Shown here: positions 1 to 8,464 of the stretch, piece by piece
How the letters are laid out: each line of letters starts with the position of its first letter
Numbering within the stretch: position 1 is the stretch's first letter
Source of the DNA: RGIG1934 sp045122895
Lineage (GTDB): Bacteria; Bacillota; Clostridia; Lachnospirales; Lachnospiraceae
DNA: 14,526 nt
NCBI GenBank assembly: GCA_045122895.1
Contig: JBGVIE010000020.1
Coordinates: 1-14,526 of the forward strand
Direction: 5' to 3'
Made by a program: the position numbers and the translations under genes
Notes under the pieces: generated by a model
What the model was told of the DNA's origin: nothing
The model's input: only the letters and a program-made list of their open reading frames with translations
Databases searched by the model: none

Positions 1-3000
1 GATGACTTATCAGCACCAAAGTTAACTTCCATCTTAGCAGGAATAATATCCCCGCCACCTGTTGTCGAATTCAAGTGTCCTATGCTTGCAAAATCTACTG
101 TAATTGTATCTATATCATCTTTTTCATATGATGTTGATGCATCAGAACCATAATCACCCAATGCATTGTCAAGCATAGCATCATAATCAAAAGGAATACA
201 ATCAAGTGCTGATTCACCTCTTGTAGCTACCAGCATAGCCTTGATTCCCTTTGTCTCTAAGTCACTCTTCGTAATACCAAGTGTCTCGAATGGTATCTTC
301 ATCTCATAGAATGAATCATACTTTGTATCATGAGTTCCACTACTTCCTACAAAAGTCTTAAAGTCTACCCATTTTGAAGAAGCACTAAGTACATCTTCCG
401 GAGTACCCCTTCCATCAAGACCCATAATCTTGCTACAGATATTAGTCTGAGCCATCTTATATTCTATTCCGCCTTTTTTATACCCTACACAACCTTCTTT
501 GTAATCTGTATCTCCATCAGCATTCACTGCCTTAAACATTGATGGTTCTCCGTTACCAACCTTTCCACTCATATAGAAAAGTCTGTCAACATGCTGATCA
601 AACTCAAGTCCCATCTTTTTTCCCCAGATAGATCCGCCAGTTGTATTCTTGTTGCTCATAGATGTACTGCTTTCATCTACACTGAGTGCAAGAATAAGTG
701 GTACATCAAGTACTCTACCACCATCTGATAATGGACCGTCTCCTTCTCTTGCCCATGTATCAGTTGTATTTACCATCTGCCATCCAATGTATAAATTGTC
801 ATTATCCCATGCTGCGAATAATCCTGTAGTATCAAGCACGCAGTTTTCATGTCCACCCTTAAAGTGGTTTGCAACATCCCATGCTGCTCCCTTTGCAATC
901 ATCATATCTTCGCTCCAGTCAGAAGCATCTCCGTCGATTGTGATTGTCTTTTCTTTACCTACTGCACCACCAATATTAGTTCCATAGTAGTCAGATAAAA
1001 GCTTTGATGGAGTTGAACTTCCACCGCCTGTAGTTGAACTTGAGTATTTTCTCTTGTATTTCTTCTTGAATGTATATGTCTCTGTCTTTACTTCGTTACC
1101 CTTGAAAGCCTTAACTACCAATGTAACATCTGTGTCAGCGATTTTACCCTGACCTAACACTACTTCAACTGATCCTGTAAACTTCTTAACAGGGCCATTA
1201 TCTAACTGATACTGTGCTCCGTCAGCATTAGTTACTGTGATAGTTGTCGTAAGTGTCTCATCTGTGAATTCTGTTCCATTTGCCACTGACGAGCTGATTG
1301 ATAGTTCATTACTTTCTTCATATGTAAATGTAACAGTTATTCCTGCTTTTGTGTATGTACCTGTTGCATTAGCAGGTGTTGTCTTTAATGTATATCCTGC
1401 AATCTGTGCAGCCTGTGCTGTATATGCACTTCCTACCACACCTGTAAGTGTTGTAGATGACTTAATCTCTTTTCCTGTTGTATCCACATACTTAACTGTA
1501 ACTGTTCCCTTCTCCTGATCCTTAAGCTTTGTCCAGGTACCGTTTTCGTATTTCCACTTACCATCTGTCTCAAATAAATAACCATCCACATTGTGAGCAG
1601 GTGTTCTGTTTGTGTCTGTGTTATAGAAAATAACTCGTGGCTTCTCAATATTCTCAGGAACTATATAATAATATAAATCAGTTGCTGAATCATATGTCAT
1701 CTCAACACCAGGCCATGCAGCATTCTTAACACTCTCTGTTGCCGAGTCATAAGCATAACACTTAACAGTATCTCCCCAGCCTGAAGGCTTCTTAAAATAC
1801 GCTACGTTTCCAACTAATTCCTTCTTAGTATATGTGTATGTCACCGGTTCTGAAGTACCAGCTTCTCCTGTTGCAGTAACTGTAAGCTTAATCTGACCAT
1901 CTACCGGTGTATCAGCTCCAAGTGTTAATGTCTTATCACTTGTGAAAGTAACTGCATCTCCATTATCAATCTTATATGTACCGCTTGTCGCATTTTTTAA
2001 TGACAATGTAACATCTATTGTATCTGTGTAGAATTCTGATGTTTCTTTTGATACTGATACTGAAGGGAGTTTTGTAAGATTATCAGGATCATATAAAACA
2101 GCAATACCAGTACTACCTACCGTACCTGTGATAGATGTAGCTGTTACAGTGAACTTATTGCCTGAAACCTGATCTATATATTCACCAGGTTCTGTACCAC
2201 CCTTAGTAATATCACCATTATTTACCGTAACCTGTCCTGATTTACTCTTAGAAAGAACGATAACTGCTCCCTTTTCTCTACATACTACTGCATAATCACT
2301 TTTAACAACATCATATTCCTTATTGCCATTCATGGCATTGTGGAATTTGTTAACCTCAGCTACTTCCTTAGAGGTAAAGTGTGTACTTCCCTTCTGTCCT
2401 GCCAAAATACTTTCTTTAGTAGTTGAAGAAGGACGTGAAAAGTATAATGATGTAGCCTTTGACTGAGCAGCCAAAAATGCATATGCTCTATCTACTTCAT
2501 TCTGTGTATACGTCTGTGATTTTTTACCATATTCACCATTGTTAGAATATGTGTCATGGCTTTCAGCCCAGTATACTAACTTATTCTTAGGAACACCTTT
2601 TTCTGAATAATTACCAATATGATTCGCAATCAAAACACCATTATCATGAATCTTCAATGATAAATCATCACCATACTTATCATCGGTAACAGAAATATAA
2701 TCTGTGTATTCCTTCATTTTTGCATCGTTACCATTACCACCATTATTAGGTCCTTCTAATATCTCACCATAATTGTAGAGACCTGATGAAGCCATTGTAG
2801 GCCAGAAATCTGACCCTTCGCTAGGTATTGCTATATGCTTAGCAGCATCCCATCTGATACCATCTACACCTATTGATTTAAGATCATTAATATATGCAAG
2901 AATAATGTTCTGTAACTCTTTATTCTCCGAATTAAGATCTCTCATACCAATGTTACAAGTAGTAACTTCATTTCTGTCCTTCCAGTTGACATTAGGACTT

Positions 3001-3497
3001 GTTTTGTTATTCCAACGGAAGTAGTCCGAATGATTTGAACTGCTGATGTTGGCATCAACATCTGTACCTTCTCCTCTCAAATGGTTAGCTACCACGTCGA
3101 CAATAATTTTAATTCCGTACTTATCTGCCTCTTCACAAAGTCTCTTTAAATCATCTCTTGTACCACAGGCATTTCCACCTATTGTAAAACTTTGTGGCTG
3201 GTATAACCAATACCATGTCTCTCCACCTGCTCTCTGAGCCGGCGATGTCTGGATTGATGTAAATCCAGCCTCTGCAATATTAGGCAATTCAGTAATAATA
3301 TCAGTGTATTTCCAGTCAAAACAATGTAGTATTGTTCCGTCCTGAATGTCTTCCATCAAGCCGTAATCCGCTTGTGCTGCATAGACTTCATCTGTTACAG
3401 GTGCAAAGAATGGCAGGTTTGCCATCGGTGTACCAAACGCGAGTACTGCAGCCAAAGAAACACTGACGAGTTTCTTAACTAATTCTCTCTTTCTCAT
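1..3497 (-). CDS. Secreted multidomain GH13 alpha-amylase with CBM26 (3' end beyond window)
   Basis: Extracellular endo-acting starch hydrolase; at least 1165 residues are visible with no in-frame stop and the C-terminus lies outside the window. Start ATG at 3497 follows AAGGAG. Residues 1-42 form a signal peptide (KRELVKK, hydrophobic core, then VYAAQA). The GH13 barrel occupies about 45-470: region I DVVANH (134-139), region II GIRWDAAKH with nucleophile D217, acid/base E245 in YGEILEG, and H314-D315 in AESHDT. Next come a beta-sandwich of about 80 residues (480-560), a CBM26-like starch-binding module (565-656, with AYFKKPSGWGD and AAWPGVEMTYD), a MucBP-like repeat (660-726, GTVTVKYVD ... 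GTYTKAGITVTFTYE), a second sandwich (729-812), a Ser/Thr/Gly linker (about 820-830) and a CBM9/DOMON-like domain from about 840 (KTITIDGDASDW, LYIGWQMVN). The catalytic domain is N-terminal and the modules follow it. A cell-wall anchor may follow beyond the window, but this cannot be seen. Enzyme class is secure; the accessory-domain names are less so. Confidence 0.93.
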   Translation of the reverse strand, partial: MRKRELVKKLVSVSLAAVLAFGTPMANLPFFAPVTDEVYAAQADYGLMEDIQDGTILHCFDWKYTDIITELPNIAEAGFTSIQTSPAQRAGGETWYWLYQPQSFTIGGNACGTRDDLKRLCEEADKYGIKIIVDVVANHLRGEGTDVDANISSSNHSDYFRWNNKTSPNVNWKDRNEVTTCNIGMRDLNSENKELQNIILAYINDLKSIGVDGIRWDAAKHIAIPSEGSDFWPTMASSGLYNYGEILEGPNNGGNGNDAKMKEYTDYISVTDDKYGDDLSLKIHDNGVLIANHIGNYSEKGVPKNKLVYWAESHDTYSNNGEYGKKSQTYTQNEVDRAYAFLAAQSKATSLYFSRPSSTTKESILAGQKGSTHFTSKEVAEVNKFHNAMNGNKEYDVVKSDYAVVCREKGAVIVLSKSKSGQVTVNNGDITKGGTEPGEYIDQVSGNKFTVTATSITGTVGSTGIAVLYDPDNLTKLPSVSVSKETSEFYTDTIDVTLSLKNATSGTYKIDNGDAVTFTSDKTLTLGADTPVDGQIKLTVTATGEAGTSEPVTYTYTKKELVGNVAYFKKPSGWGDTVKCYAYDSATESVKNAAWPGVEMTYDSATDLYYYIVPENIEKPRVIFYNTDTNRTPAHNVDGYLFETDGKWKYENGTWTKLKDQEKGTVTVKYVDTTGKEIKSSTTLTGVVGSAYTAQAAQIAGYTLKTTPANATGTYTKAGITVTFTYEESNELSISSSVANGTEFTDETLTTTITVTNADGAQYQLDNGPVKKFTGSVEVVLGQGKIADTDVTLVVKAFKGNEVKTETYTFKKKYKRKYSSSTTGGGSSTPSKLLSDYYGTNIGGAVGKEKTITIDGDASDWSEDMMIAKGAAWDVANHFKGGHENCVLDTTGLFAAWDNDNLYIGWQMVNTTDTWAREGDGPLSDGGRVLDVPLILALSVDESSTSMSNKNTTGGSIWGKKMGLEFDQHVDRLFYMSGKVGNGEPSMFKAVNADGDTDYKEGCVGYKKGGIEYKMAQTNICSKIMGLDGRGTPEDVLSASSKWVDFKTFVGSSGTHDTKYDSFYEMKIPFETLGITKSDLETKGIKAMLVATRGESALDCIPFDYDAMLDNALGDYGSDASTSYEKDDIDTITVDFASIGHLNSTTGGGDIIPAKMEVNFGADKS

Positions 3498-3547
3498 TTT
3501 TTACTCCTTGTTTAATTTAATTTATAAATATCTAAAAACCATTACCA

Positions 3548-3577
3548 ATTATAATAATCGCACATAATAAAAGTCAA
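3548..3577 (-). promoter_or_regulatory. Sigma-A-type promoter of the amylase gene
   Basis: On the minus strand a -35 TTGACT (3577-3572) and a perfect -10 TATAAT (3553-3548) are separated by 18 bases. Transcription would begin near 3541, giving a leader of about 44 bases with an AAGGAG site before the amylase ATG. No convincing CcpA (cre) operator was found around it. Confidence 0.7.
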
Positions 3578-3617
3578 TATCTTAATAAATTTGTATTCTT
3601 TTTCAGCACATATGCAC

Positions 3618-3652
3618 AAAAAAAGAAACTGTAACATCTCTTTTCAGTTTCC
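3618..3652 (-). terminator. Probable terminator downstream of the RNA methyltransferase gene
   Basis: GAAACTG (3625-3631) and CAGTTTC (3645-3651) form a 7-bp stem with a 13-base loop. On the minus strand the stem is followed by seven T's (plus-strand A's at 3618-3624). A T-run also follows on the plus strand, so it could work both ways. It lies about 110 bases past the methyltransferase stop and just upstream of the amylase promoter. The stem is AU-rich, so strength is uncertain. The rest of 3498-3760 holds only the amylase promoter and a weak hairpin. Confidence 0.5.
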
Positions 3653-3760
3653 TTTTTTTATTCACTACACCCCTTTTTTTCTTTTTGATGTACTCTATTA
3701 TTTTTTTTACCCTCTTTTGGTGGGTAAAGTCTTTTATATCAACAAAAAATCAAGTTGTTT

Positions 3761-4567
3761 TTACCTTCTGCACAGTTCCCAGAACGCAATCGCACTAGCC
3801 GCAGCTACATTCAAAGAGTCTACTCCATGTGCCATAGGAATCTTTACCGTATAATCACACCCATCAATTGTTTCATCACACAATCCTTCACCTTCTGTTC
3901 CAAGAATAATCGCAAGCTTCTCCTCACTCTTCAATCTCTCATCATCAATAGAGACCGAATCTCTCTTAAGTGCCATCGCAACTGTTTTAAATCCCATACT
4001 TTTTATAAAATCCATATCCGACTCATAATCGTCAAGAAAAGTCCAGGGAATCTGAAAAACAGTTCCCATACTTACTCTGATTGCCCTTCTGTAGAGAGGA
4101 TTAGTACATGCACCTGTAAGGAGTATAGCATCAACATTAAGAGCCGCCGCCGACCTGAAAATTGCTCCAACATTCGTAGGATTCATAACATTCTCAAGCA
4201 CTGCTATTCTTCCGGCATCTTTACATATCTCATCAGCAGCTTTTAGCCTGGGTCTTCTCATAGCACAAAGCATCCCTCTTGTAAGTTTAAATCCCGTGAG
4301 ATTTGCAAGCACCTCAAACTCTGCCGTATATACCGGTATATCCTTGCATCTCTCAACAATATGCTTTCCTTCTCCCTCAATATGCTTATCTTCAATCAGA
4401 ATCGAAACCGGCTCACACCCTGCATCAAGAGCTCTCTCTACAACCTTAGGGCTTTCAGCAATAAAAATACCCTCATCAGGATTTGCCCTGTTAAGCAGCT
4501 GATTCTCTGTCATTCTTGCATATATATCAAGTTCTTTTGCACCAAAATCTTTTATCTCTTTAATCAT
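3761..4567 (-). CDS. SpoU/TrmH-family RNA 2'-O-methyltransferase
   Basis: 268-residue SPOUT methyltransferase that transfers a methyl group from S-adenosylmethionine to a ribose 2'-OH in rRNA or tRNA. The three SpoU motifs are present and in order: ENVMNPTNVGAIFRSA (with the conserved N and R), LGTEGEGL, and IPMAHGVDSLNVAAASAIA at the C-terminus, which form the trefoil knot and cofactor pocket. The N-terminal part (FIAESPKVVERALDAG) resembles the L30e-like substrate-binding domain of RlmB/TsnR-type enzymes. Start ATG at 4567 is preceded by GGAG with five bases of spacing. An open frame ending AMSELDKMEMK overlaps this ATG as ATGA, suggesting it was once translationally coupled to a gene now mostly deleted. 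The exact nucleotide target cannot be read from sequence. Confidence 0.92.
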   Translation of the reverse strand: MIKEIKDFGAKELDIYARMTENQLLNRANPDEGIFIAESPKVVERALDAGCEPVSILIEDKHIEGEGKHIVERCKDIPVYTAEFEVLANLTGFKLTRGMLCAMRRPRLKAADEICKDAGRIAVLENVMNPTNVGAIFRSAAALNVDAILLTGACTNPLYRRAIRVSMGTVFQIPWTFLDDYESDMDFIKSMGFKTVAMALKRDSVSIDDERLKSEEKLAIILGTEGEGLCDETIDGCDYTVKIPMAHGVDSLNVAAASAIAFWELCRR

Positions 4568-4568
4568 T

Positions 4569-5833
4569 TCATCTCCATTTTATCAAGTTCTGACATAGCT
4601 TTATGCTCTTCTCTGCAGCATTAACTGAGGCAACAGAATAAACATTATGAACAAGACTTACAAAATCATACTTATCATAAATAATTTCCATCTTTCCTGA
4701 TTCGATTTTTGAAGAATCAAGAATTTCATTAATTAAAGATAACAATGTCTGTGAAGCATTTTTCACATCTGTAGCGTAATCCTTCACATTTGCCTCCTTA
4801 GTCTCTCTAAGTATCATCGAGTTCATACCAATAATTGCATTGATAGGAGTCCTTATCTCGTGAGACATATTAGTAAGGAATTTTGCCCTCGCTTCACTTT
4901 CAGTCTCTGCCCTGTGTTTTTCTTTATCCATCTGAATAATGCTTGTTGCTGTTTCAATAACCGAAGCAATAAGCAAAATCATAAGTCCAAATTTGTAACC
5001 ATCAATATAATAGTAGCGATACACACGATTGCTATTGACTTGATAGAATCAGAATAATCCACTATTTCAAGCAGGTGAAGGGTAATACACACTATACTGT
5101 TTATCACAAGCACAAGACCATCAATCGCATACACTTTACTATACCTGCCTTTTTGAATACTGTTAAGGTATAGCAAAAAAGTAATCGGCAGCATCATAAT
5201 CATATAGAATGGTATATCATTTATAACTGACAAATTCGAAAACAAAATCTGTCTGAATGTCGAGTTCGTTATCAGCCATATCGCCGACAAGGATACGCCC
5301 CAGCCCAGGTATGTAAGCTCATTGTCCCTTTTCATATAGTATTTAATAAACAATCCTGCGATAATACATACCAAACCCATTACAAGGACAAATGCCGCTA
5401 CAAGCATCTCAACACTGGAATGTTCAAAAAATACACCTATAATTCCTATTTTACTTCCATAGTACACAGGATAATAGAGTCCTGTATAACTTGTGTTCGA
5501 TATTGTTTCAATTCTTATTGTCTTACCGATATCATCAGGTCCGATTTTTGCAAAAACATATAGAACAGGAGACTTTTTTCCTACAACACCTTTAGTTTTG
5601 TGGTACTCCTGCCTGAGCTCATCTGCTATGTATATTTTCATGTCCTGTTTAGAGCTTCTGACACACAGATAATCCCCATCTTTCACATCTTCCGGCACTA
5701 TTCCCGATATACTGGCAGTTTCTCCTCTTGCAGTGGAGAGCTGATAAGGAAGTTCTATCTGCTTACCCGTGTCTGTTTCAAACTACTTAGCATCCATAAT
5801 CTTAGCTCCCACATCATCAACTCTCCATTTCAT
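4569..5833 (-). pseudogene. Decayed 7TM-type sensor histidine kinase fragment
   Basis: Remnant of a membrane sensor kinase. Reading down from 5833, the frame encodes the end of an extracellular domain (LPYQLSTARGE, DGDYLCVRSSKQDMKIYI), then several hydrophobic helices resembling a 7TMR-DISM module (MLVAAFVLVMGLVCIIAGLF, IPFYMIMMLPITFLLYL). After a frame change come a short coiled segment and a HisKA domain with the phospho-accepting histidine in FLTNMSHEIRTPINAIIGM. Lesions: an in-frame TAG at codon 17 (5783-5785), a frameshift in about 4979-5024, no signal peptide or first membrane helix, and no ATPase domain, the frame ending soon after HisKA at 4569. There is no ribosome binding site: the first ATG abuts the stop of the TenI-like gene. 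The protein cannot act as a kinase as it stands. Family assignment rests on the HisKA box and the helix pattern. Confidence 0.85.
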
Positions 5834-6388
5834 CTATTTTGAAGCAAAACCCGACATCATACATCCACCTGCCGCCCCCGCTTCAATAACACTTTCAATA
5901 TTGCTCTCATTTATTCCACCGATTGCGTATACAGGAAGCTTTGTAATTGATGTTATACTTCTTACAAAATCAAGACCTGCTCCTTTAAGCCCTGGTTTGC
6001 AATCAGTCTCAAAAACTGTTCCAAGAATAATTCTTGTCGCTCCTAAATCCTTAGCAGTTATCACATCATCTTTACTATGACACGAAACACTGATATTGTC
6101 AAAATCCGATAAATCATCTTTTATTGTTTGAATCACAGATACCGGCATATGGATATTTTTTATGCTATATTTTCTTGCTATATCAATGTGTGTATGAATG
6201 TATAAATCAACATCTGCTTCCCCGCATATCCTGTTAACTCGAGAGGCATAGTAATCATACTCATCAACCGTCAACCCCTTCTCTCTAAGAATCAGGGATT
6301 CAGGAGACATATCAACAATTCTCTTAATCTGTTCAAAATAGTCAATTGTATATAGATTTCTATTAGTTATCGCAATCAGATTTCTCAA
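5834..6388 (-). CDS. tenI: TenI-like thiazole tautomerase / ThiE-superfamily protein
   Basis: 184-residue TIM-barrel protein of the ThiE/TenI superfamily, last intact gene of the thiazole operon. It starts at a TTG (6388) with AAGGTG five bases upstream, 11 bases after the thiH stop. Superfamily marks are LREKGLT near residue 35, SVSCHSKDDV, and VYAIGGINESNI. The segment LGTVFETDCKPGLKGAGL matches the TenI signature (B. subtilis TenI, from memory: FGHVFETDCKKGLEGRG) better than the ThiE phosphate/Mg motif GPxFPTxTK. TenI converts the ThiG product to the aromatic thiazole carboxylate phosphate. Two oddities: the histidine implicated in TenI catalysis (H122) is a threonine here, and the protein ends right after MMSGFASK, about 20 residues shorter than B. 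subtilis TenI, at the junction with the kinase remnant. Automatic annotation would probably call it ThiE; thiamine phosphate synthase activity is not supported by the motif. Confidence 0.75.
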   Translation of the reverse strand: MRNLIAITNRNLYTIDYFEQIKRIVDMSPESLILREKGLTVDEYDYYASRVNRICGEADVDLYIHTHIDIARKYSIKNIHMPVSVIQTIKDDLSDFDNISVSCHSKDDVITAKDLGATRIILGTVFETDCKPGLKGAGLDFVRSITSITKLPVYAIGGINESNIESVIEAGAAGGCMMSGFASK

Positions 6389-6399
6389 GGCATCACCTT

Positions 6400-7668
6400 C
6401 TACACATAAATATAATCGTTTAATACAGGCTGAAGACCTCCATTTTCCATATCCTTGTACATCTTTTCAAAGGAACGGCTGTCATTTATCTCAAACTGTT
6501 CATCTCCTGCATTTTCACTGATTTCTTCCCTTCCCTCGTACTTATCCTCGTGATCACCAATACCTGTAGACACACCTGCCGATATCTTTGTTGCACAGAT
6601 TTTTGCAATACCATTTCTAAACTTGGCACTCTCCCTGCTAGATACCGTAATTCCCACAAATGGCAGAAAAATTCTATACGCACAAAGTATCTGGCACAGT
6701 TCTTTCTCTCCCACATCCTTCGGATTAATCTTTTCATTATTCACAATTGGTCTAAGTCTCGGACAGCTAAGGGATAGCTCTGCATGGGGATATTTTCTGT
6801 TGATATAATACACATGAAGTGCTGATGCCAGTGCATCCTTCCTGAAATTGTCCAGTCCAAGAAGTGCAGAAAAACCTGCCCCTCTCATGCCTCCAATAAT
6901 AGCTCTCTCCTGTGCATCAAATCTGTATGGCCACACTCTTTTATGCCCAAGCAGGTGAAGTGTCTCATACTTGTCAGGATTATAAGTCTCCTGAAAAACA
7001 GTCACATAATCAACACCACACTCATGCAAATATCTGTATTCGTCCACATTTACGGGATATATCTCAACACCTATATTTCTAAAGTATTTCTTTGCGATTT
7101 TAACTGACTCACCAATGTAAGTGACATCTGAATATTTTCTGCTCTCGCCGGTAAGAATCAAAATCTCCTCCATGCCGGTTGCAGAAATAACCTGCATCTC
7201 TTTTTCGATTTCATCAAAATCAAGCTTTTTTCTCTTGATGTTATTATAACAGTTAAATCCACAATATACACAATAATTCTGACAATAATTTGCTATATAA
7301 ATCGGTGTAAAAATATATACTGTATTTCCAAAATGATTCTTAGTTATCTCCTCTGCTTTTCTTGCCATTCTCTCTAAATAAGGAGCTGCCGCCGGAGATA
7401 ACAATGCCTTGAAATCTTCTATGGAACAAGTATCCTTGCCAAGTGCTCTCAAAACGTCGTTAGCAGTGTAGCTGTCATAATCAAAATCATCCATAGCTTT
7501 TAATACTTTGTCCTTGATATCTGATTCTATAATCTCCATATTCGGCAAATATTCCATATGATTTGCACGACTTGATTTATCGTTCTCGAGGCGATGCTTT
7601 CTTTCAAGCACCTCTTTAGGAAGTTCATCGCTATCTACAAAATATACCTGGTTTTCTTCACTAATCAT
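6400..7668 (-). CDS. thiH: ThiH, radical SAM tyrosine lyase (2-iminoacetate synthase)
   Basis: 422-residue radical S-adenosylmethionine enzyme that cleaves tyrosine to p-cresol and dehydroglycine, the glycine-derived unit for the thiazole. This is the oxygen-sensitive route typical of anaerobes, as opposed to glycine oxidase ThiO. The 4Fe-4S cluster motif CxxxCxxC is at C129, C133 and C136 (NYCQNYCVYCGFNC). Downstream signatures are EEILILTGES, GVEIYPVN, VTVFQETYN and GLDNFRKDALA, typical of the ThiH/HydG group. A GTG farther upstream (7698) is possible, but ATG at 7668 has AGGAG seven bases before it and is preferred. The gene begins 29 bases after the thiG stop. The N-terminal region is somewhat longer than in E. 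coli ThiH (377 residues). No HydE or HydF partners are nearby, so HydG is unlikely. Confidence 0.95.
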   Translation of the reverse strand: MISEENQVYFVDSDELPKEVLERKHRLENDKSSRANHMEYLPNMEIIESDIKDKVLKAMDDFDYDSYTANDVLRALGKDTCSIEDFKALLSPAAAPYLERMARKAEEITKNHFGNTVYIFTPIYIANYCQNYCVYCGFNCYNNIKRKKLDFDEIEKEMQVISATGMEEILILTGESRKYSDVTYIGESVKIAKKYFRNIGVEIYPVNVDEYRYLHECGVDYVTVFQETYNPDKYETLHLLGHKRVWPYRFDAQERAIIGGMRGAGFSALLGLDNFRKDALASALHVYYINRKYPHAELSLSCPRLRPIVNNEKINPKDVGEKELCQILCAYRIFLPFVGITVSSRESAKFRNGIAKICATKISAGVSTGIGDHEDKYEGREEISENAGDEQFEINDSRSFEKMYKDMENGGLQPVLNDYIYV

Positions 7669-7697
7669 GACTTTTCTCCTATATCTATCATATATCA

Positions 7698-8462
7698 CTA
7701 TCTTAAAAATCCGGTAAGAGGGTCAGACGCACTGCCACCTCTTGCAAGCACTCTTCCCATTCCTGTAAGATACGCTTTTCTTCCCGCTTCAATTGCAAGC
7801 CTAAACGCACTCGCCATAGCAGGAACATCACCTGCTGTTGCAATCGCTGTATTCGCCATAACTGCTGCCGCACCCATTTCCATCGCTTCACATGCCTGTG
7901 AAGGTTTACCTATACCTGCATCAACGATAACAGGCAAATCAATTTCATCTATCAGAACCTGAATCATTGACTTAGTAGCAAGCCCCTTATTACTTCCAAT
8001 CGGTGCTGCAAGTGGCATAACTGCTGCCGCACCTGCACTCTGCAAATCTCTTGCCACATTAAGGTCAGGATTCATGTATGGAAGTACTATAAATCCCTCC
8101 TTTGCAAGAATCTCCGTTGCCTTCACTGTTTCATAATTGTCAGGGAACAGGTATTTTGCATCACGCATAATCTCTACCTTCACGAAATCTCCACACCCCA
8201 TAGCCCTGCTAAGTCTTGCGATTCTCACAGCCTCATCAGCATCTCTCGCCCCTGAGGTATTTGGTAAAAGAGTAATACCCTCAGGAATAAAATCAAGGAT
8301 ATTATCACTTTCCTTGGTGTTTGCTCTTCTTAACGCCAGTGTAATTATCTCTGCCCCGCCTTCTTTTATTGCAGCCTCAATAAGCTTTAAGTTATATTTG
8401 CCTGAGCCGAGAATAAACCTGCTTTTAAATTCATGACCGCCTAAAATCAATTTATCTTCCAT
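7698..8462 (-). CDS. thiG: ThiG, thiazole synthase
   Basis: 254-residue TIM-barrel enzyme that assembles the thiamine thiazole from deoxyxylulose 5-phosphate, dehydroglycine (from ThiH) and sulfur delivered as ThiS thiocarboxylate. Visible family marks: FILGSGKY near the N-terminus, LPNTSGARDADEAVRIARL, GDFVKVEI with the probable Schiff-base lysine K95, VLPYMNPDL, VMPLAAPIGSNKGL, PVIVDAGIGKPSQA, and the end YLTGMGRVLARGGSASDPLTGFL. The ATG at 8462 is chosen over an in-frame TTG at 8468, which lies too close to the only Shine-Dalgarno-like bases (GTGAG). The site is weak and the thiF stop is only three bases upstream, so translation is probably coupled to thiF. The length matches the family. 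Confidence 0.96.
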   Translation of the reverse strand: MEDKLILGGHEFKSRFILGSGKYNLKLIEAAIKEGGAEIITLALRRANTKESDNILDFIPEGITLLPNTSGARDADEAVRIARLSRAMGCGDFVKVEIMRDAKYLFPDNYETVKATEILAKEGFIVLPYMNPDLNVARDLQSAGAAAVMPLAAPIGSNKGLATKSMIQVLIDEIDLPVIVDAGIGKPSQACEAMEMGAAAVMANTAIATAGDVPAMASAFRLAIEAGRKAYLTGMGRVLARGGSASDPLTGFLR

Positions 8463-8464
8463 TT

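Noticed and set aside
649..1518. Plus-strand open frames opposite the amylase gene
   Set aside because: They are antisense shadows of a continuous coding frame with clear domains, and they have no ribosome binding sites or recognisable motifs.
3540..3577. Catabolite-repression (cre) operator at the amylase promoter
   Set aside because: No stretch near the promoter matches the TGWAANCGNTNWCA pattern well enough.
3706..3728. Hairpin TTTACCC/GGGTAAA between the methyltransferase and amylase genes as a terminator
   Set aside because: On the minus strand it is followed by A's, not T's, and no plus-strand gene reads into it.
3755..4246. Plus-strand open frame opposite the RNA methyltransferase gene
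   Set aside because: It lies inside a gene with all SpoU motifs and its own translation resembles no protein family.
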